From IMG/VR virus record IMGVR_UViG_3300042540_000694, positions 1-20,389 of that record: a stretch of DNA of 20,389 bases. The stretch is one strand, 5' to 3'. The position numbers were made by a program, and so were the translations under genes. Of the stretch, positions 14,661 to 20,389 are shown piece by piece. The notes beneath the pieces were generated by a model. That model saw only the letters and a list, made by a program, of their open reading frames with translations, was not told the origin of the DNA and did not search any database. Numbering within the stretch: the first letter of the stretch is position 1; each line of letters starts with the position of its first letter. The stretch comes from a virus.

Positions 14661-15269
14661 CTACTTGCTGAAGAGGCTGGAGATTCCTCCACCCTTTTTC
14701 TGAATAACAAACTCAATAAACGCTTCAACACGATCCTCAAAGTTATAGGTCTGATCCACCCTTGTGCCAACCTTATAATCGTAATTGGTATCGACCAACC
14801 GACATAGGCAAACCGTATGCTCAGGGAAGTTGTCCGCCAGCCAATCAGGACACTTTACATGGTTCGGAGCGGGACTGTCCTTCTGCCACATACTAAACGT
14901 AATCTTATGGTCAGGGTTGTATCGGCTCGGCCATACCATTCCCTCATACAGTTCCCAACTAGGAACAGTCACCACAAGATACCCGCCCGGCTTCAGCACC
15001 TGTATCCAGTTCTCCAGCGCCACCTTCGGGTTGTGCATATGCTCCAAGCACTGGCTCGCATGGACATAATCGAACCAGTTCGATTCAAAATATAAATGCA
15101 GGCTATTGGCATCGCCGTCCCCCATGTCAAACCCTCGCACCCCTTCCACAGCAATCAAATCATCCCCTGATCCGACATCAATCCCGCTCCCGCTGAATAC
15201 TGTCTTCCAAAATTCTGACTCCTTCGGATCGGTAAATCTTCGGAGCATCGCTTTGCTGGATTCGCGCAT
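14661..15269 (-). CDS. Class I SAM-dependent methyltransferase
   Basis: A 202-residue Rossmann-fold methyltransferase. Motif I is GIDVGSGDD (29-37), an acidic residue at about 48 closes strand 2, FDYVHASQCLEHMHNP (66-81) is the motif IV/V region, and LKPGGYLVVTVP (92-103) is the strand-5 signature of Methyltransf_11/23-type enzymes. There is no NPPY or PCQ-type catalytic motif, so DNA methylation is unlikely; small-molecule, sugar or protein substrates are more typical for this class. It starts 13 bases after the TerL stop. Given the transferase genes downstream, methylation of a sugar or of a virion protein is a reasonable guess. Confidence 0.88.
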   Translation of the reverse strand: MRESSKAMLRRFTDPKESEFWKTVFSGSGIDVGSGDDLIAVEGVRGFDMGDGDANSLHLYFESNWFDYVHASQCLEHMHNPKVALENWIQVLKPGGYLVVTVPSWELYEGMVWPSRYNPDHKITFSMWQKDSPAPNHVKCPDWLADNFPEHTVCLCRLVDTNYDYKVGTRVDQTYNFEDRVEAFIEFVIQKKGGGISSLFSK

Positions 15270-15282
15270 AACCGTTTGTACC

Positions 15283-17154
15283 CTATTCGCTAAAGTCGAT
15301 AAACTCTAAATTGTCAACAATTGTTTCCATAGCTCTCTCTCTAGGCTCAGGCTTCGGTTCGGTCATTGTCGGCACTGCCCCCCCCCTTTGACGCATCAAA
15401 TACACCAATAAAGACAGGGAATCTAATGAGTCAGGGCTATGCTGCCTCGTCCTCTTTACATAATCCGCCTTGCTCTCCACCCGCACCAACCCCTTCCCCT
15501 GCTGCTTGTATCTCCGCGCTATCGCCTGCTTGACCACATCGTCGTTCCTAAAACTCGGCGCTATTTTTAGGAATTCAAACTCCACGTACTTCGCCAACCC
15601 AAAGATCAGTTCGGTCACCACTCCGCTGTATAACTCGTTTGCCTTCTGGCTATCGTCGCCAAGGATTCGGGTTTCCGTAGCTGCCCAACTGTAATTGACC
15701 CCCATCACTTCCGATCCAAAAAGGCTACATAAAGAATCGTGGATACCAGCGCCGTTGCCCGTCCTGTCCACACACAGCCAGTTCGGGCTGATCCGCATCT
15801 GCTTGCAGAACTTTATAATCGCCGCTGTCTGCTCAAGTGTCGCCCTCTTCGGAAAGCTGATCTGCCCGTCCAACTGAAGCACAATTTTCGGCTTCTTGAA
15901 TTCAATGAACTTCCCATCCCTAGGCGTCCAGCCATCGCACAGGCCAAACCGCCCATGAGAGCACAGCACCTGATCGTTACCCTCCAAGGCCAAGTCAAAT
16001 GCCGCCAACGGAACCACTGGCCCAATGAACCTCACATTCCCGATAGAATTGTCCATCATAGCAGGCGTTATAATCGCCATCGCTATGCCCTCTTGCGGGA
16101 AAAAGCCGCGAGCCATCGTGTAGTATTCCGCCGTCTTGCCCCTCGCCTCATAGGCCATGTAGCCCTCGTAGGTCTGGAACCCGGGGAACACGATCCGCTT
16201 CTCCGTCACGTTCTCGCACCTAGCCGCATCCAGCCTCAATACGTGCCACCCATCCCTGCTCTTCCACTCAAAGTCCTCCTCACAGTCAGCAGTGAGCCAT
16301 CCGCCCTCTGGCTCGCATCGCTTGCCAAACTCGCTCATCCGATCCTTCGGGTTCGACGCTCCAAAAATCTTAATACGTCCTTTTGCGCCTTCCGTATCCG
16401 CCGCCGACAAGATGTTCTGCAAACCTTCCCATACGCCTGCAGGAACTTCCTCCGCCTCATCCAGCACCACATGGGTTCGACTCATAAGCCCCCATTTCGG
16501 ATGCGGTTTCCCTGCTCTCGGCGCTGGATGGAATCCGCGCAGCGTTCCCGTCCCACTGTCACCCCTCGGCACTGCCACCAGATGAATCCCGTTCTTGTCA
16601 TCGTCATTCGCCTGAATCGACTTCACCAGTTCCTCGCCGCCCTCATACTCTGGCTTCACTAGCGCCGTTCTATAAAACGTCTTAATCGCTGCAAATACGT
16701 TTCGCTGTGCGTGAGCCTCAGTCAGCGAAACCACTTTAATACAGGTGTAATAAGGATCGCGCATCCAATCCAACAGGAACCATGCCGCCGCATTGAACGT
16801 CTTGCCCATCGCTCCCGCCCCCTGAATCAACAGCTTGTCATGCTCAAACAAACAGCGCCAAGTGTCCTTCGCTGATTGCGGACGCCAATCGTAAACCGTG
16901 CTGCCCCACAGGATCGTCGCCGCCGCTTCAAACTGATCCTTCTCCAACAAGTCCTGAACAAACTGCAGCACTATTGACTTCGCCATCGCCTCATCAATCG
17001 ACTTCGGCATATTGCCGCCAACCGTTGCATTCTTCAGGATATGCGCTGCCGCATATAATACGCCTTTTAATTCATCGCGCTCCGCCTCTGCACGAATCTC
17101 CTTCGCCAGCTTCAGCGCCATCCCAAGGCTCTTCCTGATCTTCGTTCCTTCCAT
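15283..17154 (-). CDS. terL: Terminase large subunit (TerL)
   Basis: A 623-residue DNA-packaging motor. ATPase: Walker A GAGAMGKT (112-119), Walker B VVLDEAEE (229-236) with catalytic Glu, and coupling motif FGASNP (264-269). Nuclease: AAFDLAL (D387), LCVDRTGNGAG (D463) and SPDSLDSL (D575/D578) provide the RNase H-like acidic triad. N-terminal 100 residues are helical. A homopolymer of nine G (plus-strand C-run at 15378-15386) encodes RGGA close to the C-terminus; a slip there would alter only about the last 35 residues. The preceding gene is about 50 bases upstream. TerS lies more than 2.7 kb upstream, separated by many small genes. It cuts and pumps DNA through the portal encoded downstream. 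Confidence 0.95.
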   Translation of the reverse strand: MEGTKIRKSLGMALKLAKEIRAEAERDELKGVLYAAAHILKNATVGGNMPKSIDEAMAKSIVLQFVQDLLEKDQFEAAATILWGSTVYDWRPQSAKDTWRCLFEHDKLLIQGAGAMGKTFNAAAWFLLDWMRDPYYTCIKVVSLTEAHAQRNVFAAIKTFYRTALVKPEYEGGEELVKSIQANDDDKNGIHLVAVPRGDSGTGTLRGFHPAPRAGKPHPKWGLMSRTHVVLDEAEEVPAGVWEGLQNILSAADTEGAKGRIKIFGASNPKDRMSEFGKRCEPEGGWLTADCEEDFEWKSRDGWHVLRLDAARCENVTEKRIVFPGFQTYEGYMAYEARGKTAEYYTMARGFFPQEGIAMAIITPAMMDNSIGNVRFIGPVVPLAAFDLALEGNDQVLCSHGRFGLCDGWTPRDGKFIEFKKPKIVLQLDGQISFPKRATLEQTAAIIKFCKQMRISPNWLCVDRTGNGAGIHDSLCSLFGSEVMGVNYSWAATETRILGDDSQKANELYSGVVTELIFGLAKYVEFEFLKIAPSFRNDDVVKQAIARRYKQQGKGLVRVESKADYVKRTRQHSPDSLDSLSLLVYLMRQRGGAVPTMTEPKPEPRERAMETIVDNLEFIDFSE

Positions 17155-17206
17155 GCAACAGCACTGTCTTTCAAACGTGATGCTGCAGTAACTCTTATCC
17201 TAGCTT

Positions 17207-17683
17207 CTAAGCGTAAGCTATATTAATCGCAAGCTCTCCTGCAGATATCGCTGTATTGTCTGAGTCTTCATAGTTTGCTGTCATGCGATATCCCAAGCCT
17301 TTATCCAAATAAAGAGGAATTGCAGGGACAACCACAACAGTATTACTCGGATGAACTACCATTGTTAAAATAGGAACATTTGACGATGTCGGTGCGCTTG
17401 CCTTGTTGTAAATCTTTAGAAACGTATTGCGATTCCCATTGCCAACGTGGAAAACAGTGATCAATCCAACTGATGTTGGCGTTGCCTTTACAAGCGTAGC
17501 ATTTGTAGACGCTGCAGATTGTGCGTGATGAAATAGCCCATATCCACTGGCATCAGATGCCTGCAAAATAACGGGAATCGGCGTTGTCAAACCGTTGATT
17601 GTAAGACCGTTCGCAAGACCTTCCAAAACGCGCTGCCTGAATTTCGCTGTAGAAAGATTACTCTGAATATCAATCGTTGCCAT
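17207..17683 (-). CDS. Beta-sandwich virion-type protein with N-terminal LST motif
   Basis: A 158-residue protein. Residues 10-26 (LSTAKFRQRVLEGLANG) repeat the motif of the post-capsid protein at 4.4 kb. From about residue 45 it has a well-known phage beta pattern: strand, ATLVKATPTSVGLITVFHV, then FLKIYNKASAPT, VVVVPAIPLYLDKGLGYRMT, and a DSDNTAISAGELAINIAY end. Proteins with that pattern (KLYN...APT, GLG, DNTA) are common next to head genes and are probably decoration or tail components. No enzyme motif is present. It lies between the conserved 108-residue gene and TerL, with no Shine-Dalgarno before the ATG. Confidence 0.75.
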   Translation of the reverse strand: MATIDIQSNLSTAKFRQRVLEGLANGLTINGLTTPIPVILQASDASGYGLFHHAQSAASTNATLVKATPTSVGLITVFHVGNGNRNTFLKIYNKASAPTSSNVPILTMVVHPSNTVVVVPAIPLYLDKGLGYRMTANYEDSDNTAISAGELAINIAYA

Positions 17684-17731
17684 AATTCAAAAACCTATCA
17701 ACCGATTCGCTTAGCGCAAGACCTATTAGAT

Positions 17732-18058
17732 TTAATTTTTTCCGTTGAGCAACACTGGTTCAAGTATCCAATCTAAATATGCAGGCGTTTGATCTCCTGA
17801 GTAACATCCTTCGATGTTGAAGCTGAAGAACTCCTCAGCCTCATCTTCACTCATGCCTTGTCGCATAAGCAGCTTTATGCACTTCTCGCGATGGTAGATT
17901 GCAATCGGCTTGTTAAACTGTCTCGCTATCCCAACGAAAGCCTCTTCAAATCCGTCAGCCAACAGAATCGGCTCGTCCACGTCCATCAGTTCCCTGAGCT
18001 TCTTCAGAAGCTGCTTCTTTGTCCTGCAAGTCATATTGACCTTTATTAAGGCTTTCAC
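17732..18058 (-). CDS. Conserved phage protein of unknown function
   Basis: A 108-residue protein with segments I have seen in many phages: ADGFEEAFVGIARQFNKPIA, HREKCIKLLMRQGMSEDEAE, FFSFNIEGCYSGDQTPAY. No function is assigned that I know of. The first 25 residues are beta plus Lys-rich. Two starts are possible: GTG at 18058, which overlaps the stop of the upstream broken lipoprotein frame as GTGA, and ATG at 18034 with AAAGG about 7 bases upstream. I give the long form because its N-terminal strand (KALIKVNMT) looks real. Downstream lies a virion-type protein. Confidence 0.78.
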   Translation of the reverse strand: MKALIKVNMTCRTKKQLLKKLRELMDVDEPILLADGFEEAFVGIARQFNKPIAIYHREKCIKLLMRQGMSEDEAEEFFSFNIEGCYSGDQTPAYLDWILEPVLLNGKN

Positions 18059-18251
18059 CTGTTAAAGTTTATCTCTACTTCGTTTAACATAAGTTCCGTT
18101 GCGTATACTAAATCGTCATTCAGTTTACACAACGCTAGTATTTGATCGTTTGCCCAAGCCAAAGCATTCTTGCTTCATGGTCATACGCGACTTCTGGCAG
18201 CGATGAACAGCCAGACATAATCAGCGCGATGATGGCACAGGTTGATCGCAT
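18055..18251 (-). pseudogene. Small lipoprotein gene, probably frameshifted
   Basis: An ATG at 18251 opens a frame with a lipoprotein signal: MRSTCAIIALIMSGCSSLPE, cysteine at residue 15. It stops at 18135 after 38 residues. In the -1 frame the same region continues (KNALAWANDQILALCKLNDD, then a helical LVYATELMLNEVEINFNR) to a TGA at 18055, which overlaps the next GTG as GTGA. A single extra base near 18166-18170 would join the two into a 66-residue lipoprotein with a helical body. There is no ATG for the second frame, and I see no classical slippery heptamer in the overlap, so a 1-base deletion or a sequence error is likelier than programmed shifting. It overlaps the membrane-protein gene by 31 bases. 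Confidence 0.5.
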
Positions 18252-18409
18252 AGCGGACAAAGCGAAAGGTTCGGCTCTGGCTTCTTGGCGCGATAACCAT
18301 CAACCGTTCTGGCTGCAATTGCCAAAAGCGCACAGCAGGCAACCATGCCAATCAGAAACATAATAGGCGTTATTGTCGGCCCTCTCATGTTAATTAACTT
18401 GCTTCTCAT
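18221..18409 (-). CDS. One-pass membrane protein with C-terminal CxxC
   Basis: A 62-residue protein: basic start (MRSKLINMRG), hydrophobic helix at about 12-33 (ITPIMFLIGMVACCALLAIA), then a short tail with CPLC (51-54). The start at 18409 has GGAAG about 7 bases upstream; a second ATG at 18388 lies just after the previous stop but lacks one. It overlaps the cysteine-rich gene upstream by 20 bases and the lipoprotein downstream by 31. The arrangement recalls spanin-type nesting but the tail is far too short for an inner spanin. Function unknown. Confidence 0.65.
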   Translation of the reverse strand: MRSKLINMRGPTITPIMFLIGMVACCALLAIAARTVDGYRAKKPEPNLSLCPLCDQPVPSSR

Positions 18410-18680
18410 TGCTATCTTCCTTGTTTGCGCTGACCTTCCACCATTTGCCTGCTGGACAGTACTCCGTTGCCATAGCGCTCTTTATTTCCATGTTGCAGCC
18501 ACAGACGTTGCACTTGCCCATGCCGCCGTAGCCTTTCTCATCGTAATGCTCACAGTAGCGGCAGAAGTCCAAGCGCTTCTCAATGTCAGCAACTGAGGCG
18601 CGAGGCATACCAGCAGCAACAAACACAGCAGCGCTCTTGAAGAAGTTCTTCGCCATCTGTGCTATGCTTGGTGCGCTCAT
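18390..18680 (-). CDS. Cysteine-rich zinc-ribbon-like protein, hypothetical
   Basis: A 96-residue protein. An Ala/Phe-rich helix (MAKNFFKSAAVFVAAGMP) precedes a cysteine block: CRYC (40-43), CNVCGC (57-62) and C75 in EYCPAGKWW. Paired CxxC motifs 14 residues apart suggest one zinc site. The line RLDFCRYCEHYDEKG and the final CPAGKW resemble small conserved proteins common in phages of many hosts. Function is unknown to me. It starts at an ATGA overlap with the preceding lipoprotein. See the similar block in the 193-residue protein at 14.0-14.6 kb. Confidence 0.8.
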   Translation of the reverse strand: MSAPSIAQMAKNFFKSAAVFVAAGMPRASVADIEKRLDFCRYCEHYDEKGYGGMGKCNVCGCNMEIKSAMATEYCPAGKWWKVSANKEDSNEKQVN

Positions 18681-19042
18681 TTGACGTAATATGCTGACGT
18701 TGGCGGGAAATAGATGTTGCGTGATCTCAGTGCCTGCTCAGCAACCTGTGTCGGATTGTTCGTGAACGCTCGCGTCCTGTAGCTTCCCCATTGATCGTAA
18801 GACCAAAGCTGGTTCTTCCCTGACGGATACAGATAGACGCAGAACGCATGACCTCGCGGTTTCGGATCGTTCCACGTTGTAATCAGCACTTCGCTCCAGA
18901 CGTTGTATTTCCTCAGCCCTTCTCGGAAGGCGATAGCTGTTGGCAGGCAAGCGTTGATCTCGCGTTCCATCCAAGCCTCAGGGTTCTTCGGTGTGCTGAC
19001 GCATGACGCGAGCAGCAATATAAGCAGCAGTATAGGTTTCAT
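18677..19042 (-). CDS. Lipoprotein with Cys-His-Asp triad (transglutaminase/papain-like fold candidate)
   Basis: A 121-residue protein with a short lipoprotein signal (MKPILLLILLLASC, lipobox LASC, Cys14). The mature part has C32 in INACLPTAIAFREGL, H65 in GHAFCVYLYPSG and D83 in LWSYDQWGS. Cys on a helix, His on a strand, then Asp with following W-G is the order of transglutaminase/papain-like cysteine enzymes. This size is close to the smallest of that group. Exported anchored phage proteins of this kind could act on envelope or peptidoglycan, or block superinfection. Activity and target are inference; the signal and triad order are visible. No Shine-Dalgarno; 8 bases after the preceding stop. 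Confidence 0.75.
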   Translation of the reverse strand: MKPILLLILLLASCVSTPKNPEAWMEREINACLPTAIAFREGLRKYNVWSEVLITTWNDPKPRGHAFCVYLYPSGKNQLWSYDQWGSYRTRAFTNNPTQVAEQALRSRNIYFPPTSAYYVK

Positions 19043-19050
19043 GCGGTTGT

Positions 19051-19305
19051 TTAATGAATGCCAGATTCTAGCAAAGCCTTCAACTCATTGCGCTCTGCCA
19101 GCGCGTTGGTCATGGAGTCCATTGCCATCTGAGTCTTGCGCTTGTGCCATTCCAGCAGGCGCTTGGCTTCTGCAAGATCACGAAATACGTCATTGCGCTG
19201 CTCTTCCATGCGCTCAGCGTGTTCGGTCAGGCGGATGATCTGTCGGCCTACAGGCGAGCCTACAAGGTTCTTCCGCATCGCATCCGTTTCAGGCGTCATG
19301 CTCAT
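19051..19305 (-). CDS. Small coiled-coil protein with TPETDA start
   Basis: An 84-residue helical protein. MSMTPETDAMRKN matches a start found in many phage hypothetical proteins (TPETDA followed by a long coiled coil). Residues 22-80 are heptad-like (LTEHAERMEEQRNDVFRDLA and so on). It overlaps the preceding gene as ATGA and has GGAGGA 6 bases before the ATG, one of the best ribosome sites in the window. Function unknown; no other motif. Confidence 0.75.
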   Translation of the reverse strand: MSMTPETDAMRKNLVGSPVGRQIIRLTEHAERMEEQRNDVFRDLAEAKRLLEWHKRKTQMAMDSMTNALAERNELKALLESGIH

Positions 19306-19610
19306 GGCCGATCCTCCTTCTTGCGAAGCCTCTGGTACATATTGGCTGCTTTTTCAAATTGCGCCCAACTCTCTTCGGCGCGTTTGCCAGCGACATGGAA
19401 GAACGTCTTGCAGCAGGCCATCGCATCCTTGAGCCTGAGCTTCAGGTCATAGACTTCCAGCGTTAGGGCCAGTTCTCTGTCGGCACAGCGCTCCAAAGCA
19501 GTCTGCAGCTTGGTTGTACTCAGGGGTGAGCCAGTGTTGGGGCGCAAACCTTCCCCAAGGTTTTTGTTATGTTGATTTCCAACACTGGCTCGTTTCTTCT
19601 TGGTATTCAT
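19302..19610 (-). CDS. Small coiled-coil protein, hypothetical
   Basis: A 102-residue protein with a basic disordered N-terminus (MNTKKKRASVGNQHNKNLGE) and a helical C-terminal part (about 45-98) carrying several charged heptads (LTLEVYDLKLRLKDAMACCK). Not recognised. An ATG four codons upstream, at 19622, is possible, but the ATG at 19610 has GGA 7 bases ahead and is preferred. It overlaps the next gene as ATGA, suggesting co-translation of two coiled-coil partners. About 80 bases before it, back to the preceding gene, show no clear signal. Confidence 0.68.
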   Translation of the reverse strand: MNTKKKRASVGNQHNKNLGEGLRPNTGSPLSTTKLQTALERCADRELALTLEVYDLKLRLKDAMACCKTFFHVAGKRAEESWAQFEKAANMYQRLRKKEDRP

Positions 19611-19692
19611 AGATTTATCCATATGGGGTATTAATTGATAGATGAGTCTTTTCGCCTATACATTACTAGTCTTGTATTGGGTTATAAGCAGG

Positions 19693-19905
19693 TTACCTCC
19701 GCAAGCCCTTGGTTTTGTGCTTGTTGCAAGCCTCCATGTACGTTTTCAGGTTTATCAAATCGCGCTCAGCCTGCTCCCTGCCCTCAGGGGTATCGGGGTA
19801 GGTGCTCTCATAGCGCGGCATGGGTAGCCCCCTAGATAGCCTAGCCCCCACGGGGCCATATGGGGTGCATATCGTCAGGCGGATGGTTAACTCAGGGCTG
19901 CTCAT
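19693..19905 (-). CDS. Small hypothetical protein overlapping terS
   Basis: A 70-residue protein. The C-terminal 42 residues (MPRYESTYPDTPEGREQAER and on) are charged and helical and look real. The first 28 (LTICTPYGPVGARLSRG) are less protein-like and their DNA holds a compact hairpin (19844-19848 with 19852-19856). Two starts compete: ATG at 19905, overlapping the terS stop by 14 bases with GAGGA upstream, and ATG at 19821 with AGGGGG 6 bases upstream. Either way the same frame is used. No family is recognised. Confidence 0.6.
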   Translation of the reverse strand: MSSPELTIRLTICTPYGPVGARLSRGLPMPRYESTYPDTPEGREQAERDLINLKTYMEACNKHKTKGLRR

Positions 19906-20374
19906 GTTCTTTTTCCTCTATCCTGACAAAGTCGCCATCGATGACTTCTGCCTCGACTAGCTCAGGGTGCTCGTCACGGCTTGGCGTGTTGAAGGTCAGC
20001 GTCAGCTTCTGCTCGCCTGTGTGCTCATGCTCAATCCGATCTCCGTAGCGTTTCGGGGCCAGTTTGCTGGATACCCATTTTAGAGCATCTACGCGAAGGC
20101 GTCCGATCTGTGCATCATGCGAGTTGAAGGCTTCATCGATGATCATGTCGAAGTACGTGTCTGCCTGCTCGTCTCGCGCCTGCGTGTATTGGGTGCGAAA
20201 CTCAGGGTGCTTTTGGAGCCAGCGGAGGACGGTAACTTTGTCAGGGAAGTCATCGTCACGGCAGATAGAGCGGAGAGATTCACCGAGGGAGATGCGCTCA
20301 CAGATAGTGTTGGCGATGTATTCGGAGTACGTGGAAGGTCTTCCGATAGGTCTTGCCAATTCTTTCTTCTTCAT
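19892..20374 (-). CDS. terS: Terminase small subunit (TerS)
   Basis: A 160-residue DNA-recognition subunit of the packaging motor. Residues 10-60 hold the HTH-like segment: GRPSTYSEYIANTICERI, GESLRSICRDDDFPDKVTVL, RWLQKHPEFRTQY. A helical oligomerisation core follows, and then the family hallmark RLRVDALKWVSSKLAPKRYG (about 92-111) with a variable acidic C-terminus. It binds the pac/cos site and hands DNA to TerL. The ATG at 20374 lies 15 bases from the right edge and its upstream control region is outside the window. It is separated from terL by about nine small genes, which is unusual. Confidence 0.9.
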   Translation of the reverse strand: MKKKELARPIGRPSTYSEYIANTICERISLGESLRSICRDDDFPDKVTVLRWLQKHPEFRTQYTQARDEQADTYFDMIIDEAFNSHDAQIGRLRVDALKWVSSKLAPKRYGDRIEHEHTGEQKLTLTFNTPSRDEHPELVEAEVIDGDFVRIEEKEHEQP

Positions 20375-20389
20375 GGGGTTATGACTACA

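Noticed and set aside
14627-14770. Longer N-terminus for the cysteine-rich 193-residue protein
   Set aside because: It would overlap the methyltransferase gene by 110 bases and adds basic low-quality sequence before the clear domain start.
15739-16662. A 307-codon open frame on the plus strand
   Set aside because: It lies opposite terL, where all ATPase and nuclease motifs are intact on the minus strand; Arg/His/Pro-rich composition is typical of a shadow.
18135-18173. Programmed -1 frameshift for the split lipoprotein
   Set aside because: No X-XXY-YYZ heptamer in the right frame and no obvious downstream stem within the short overlap; an indel is simpler.
18055-18409. A second spanin pair (membrane protein with nested lipoprotein)
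   Set aside because: The membrane protein has only about 28 residues after its helix, too short to span the periplasm, and a better cassette exists at 2.2-3.4 kb.
1-20389. tRNA genes, CRISPR arrays, insertion sequences, attachment sites
   Set aside because: I searched by eye for cloverleaf signatures, regular spaced repeats, transposases and integrases, and found none.

Overview
The whole window is tailed-phage (Caudoviricetes) DNA. Every supported gene lies on the minus strand, so the operon is read from the right edge (about 20.37 kb) to the left edge (base 1). There is no bacterial housekeeping gene, integrase, repressor or replication gene. It is either a slice of a phage genome or the late half of a prophage; the sequence does not decide which. 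The portal is large (807 residues), and no tail-tube, tape-measure or sheath gene is seen, which fits a podovirus-like layout but does not prove it. The host cannot be named. Lipoprotein signals and a two-membrane-type lysis cassette suggest a diderm host. Shine-Dalgarno sequences are patchy: good for several small genes, but absent before TerL, portal, scaffold and capsid. || Layout in transcription order. (1) 20.4-17.2 kb: terminase small subunit, then a run of small genes: two coiled-coil proteins, a lipoprotein with a Cys-His-Asp triad, a cysteine-rich zinc-ribbon-like protein, a one-pass membrane protein with CxxC, a second lipoprotein that looks broken by a frameshift, a conserved phage protein, and a beta-rich virion-type protein. 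(2) 17.2-11.3 kb: terminase large subunit, a class I methyltransferase, a second cysteine-rich protein, the portal, and a small Lys/Met-rich protein. (3) 11.3-6.5 kb: a GT34-like glycosyltransferase, two small proteins, the scaffold-like protein, then three more glycosyltransferase-like proteins (GT-A/GT2-like, GT32-like, GT9-like). (4) 6.5-5.0 kb: a structured untranslated leader, the major capsid protein, and a strong hairpin after its stop. (5) 5.0-3.4 kb: three virion/tail-accessory proteins. (6) 3.4-2.2 kb: a lysis cassette of coiled-coil membrane protein, lipoprotein, holin-like protein and L,D-transpeptidase-like lysin. (7) 2.2-0.9 kb: a small protein paired with a calcineurin-like phosphoesterase. 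(8) 0.84 kb to the left edge: the N-terminal 281 residues of a tail fibre or tailspike. || How it fits together: packaging, portal, scaffold and capsid genes form one head-assembly operon, with many ATGA or GTGA stop-start overlaps that point to translational coupling. The striking feature is that four glycosyltransferase-like genes and one methyltransferase are threaded between the portal, scaffold and capsid genes. This suggests sugar modification of the virion or of the host surface during late infection. No gap without a gene exceeds 300 bases; the largest, about 215 bases before the capsid gene, holds several hairpins and an A-rich octamer repeat.
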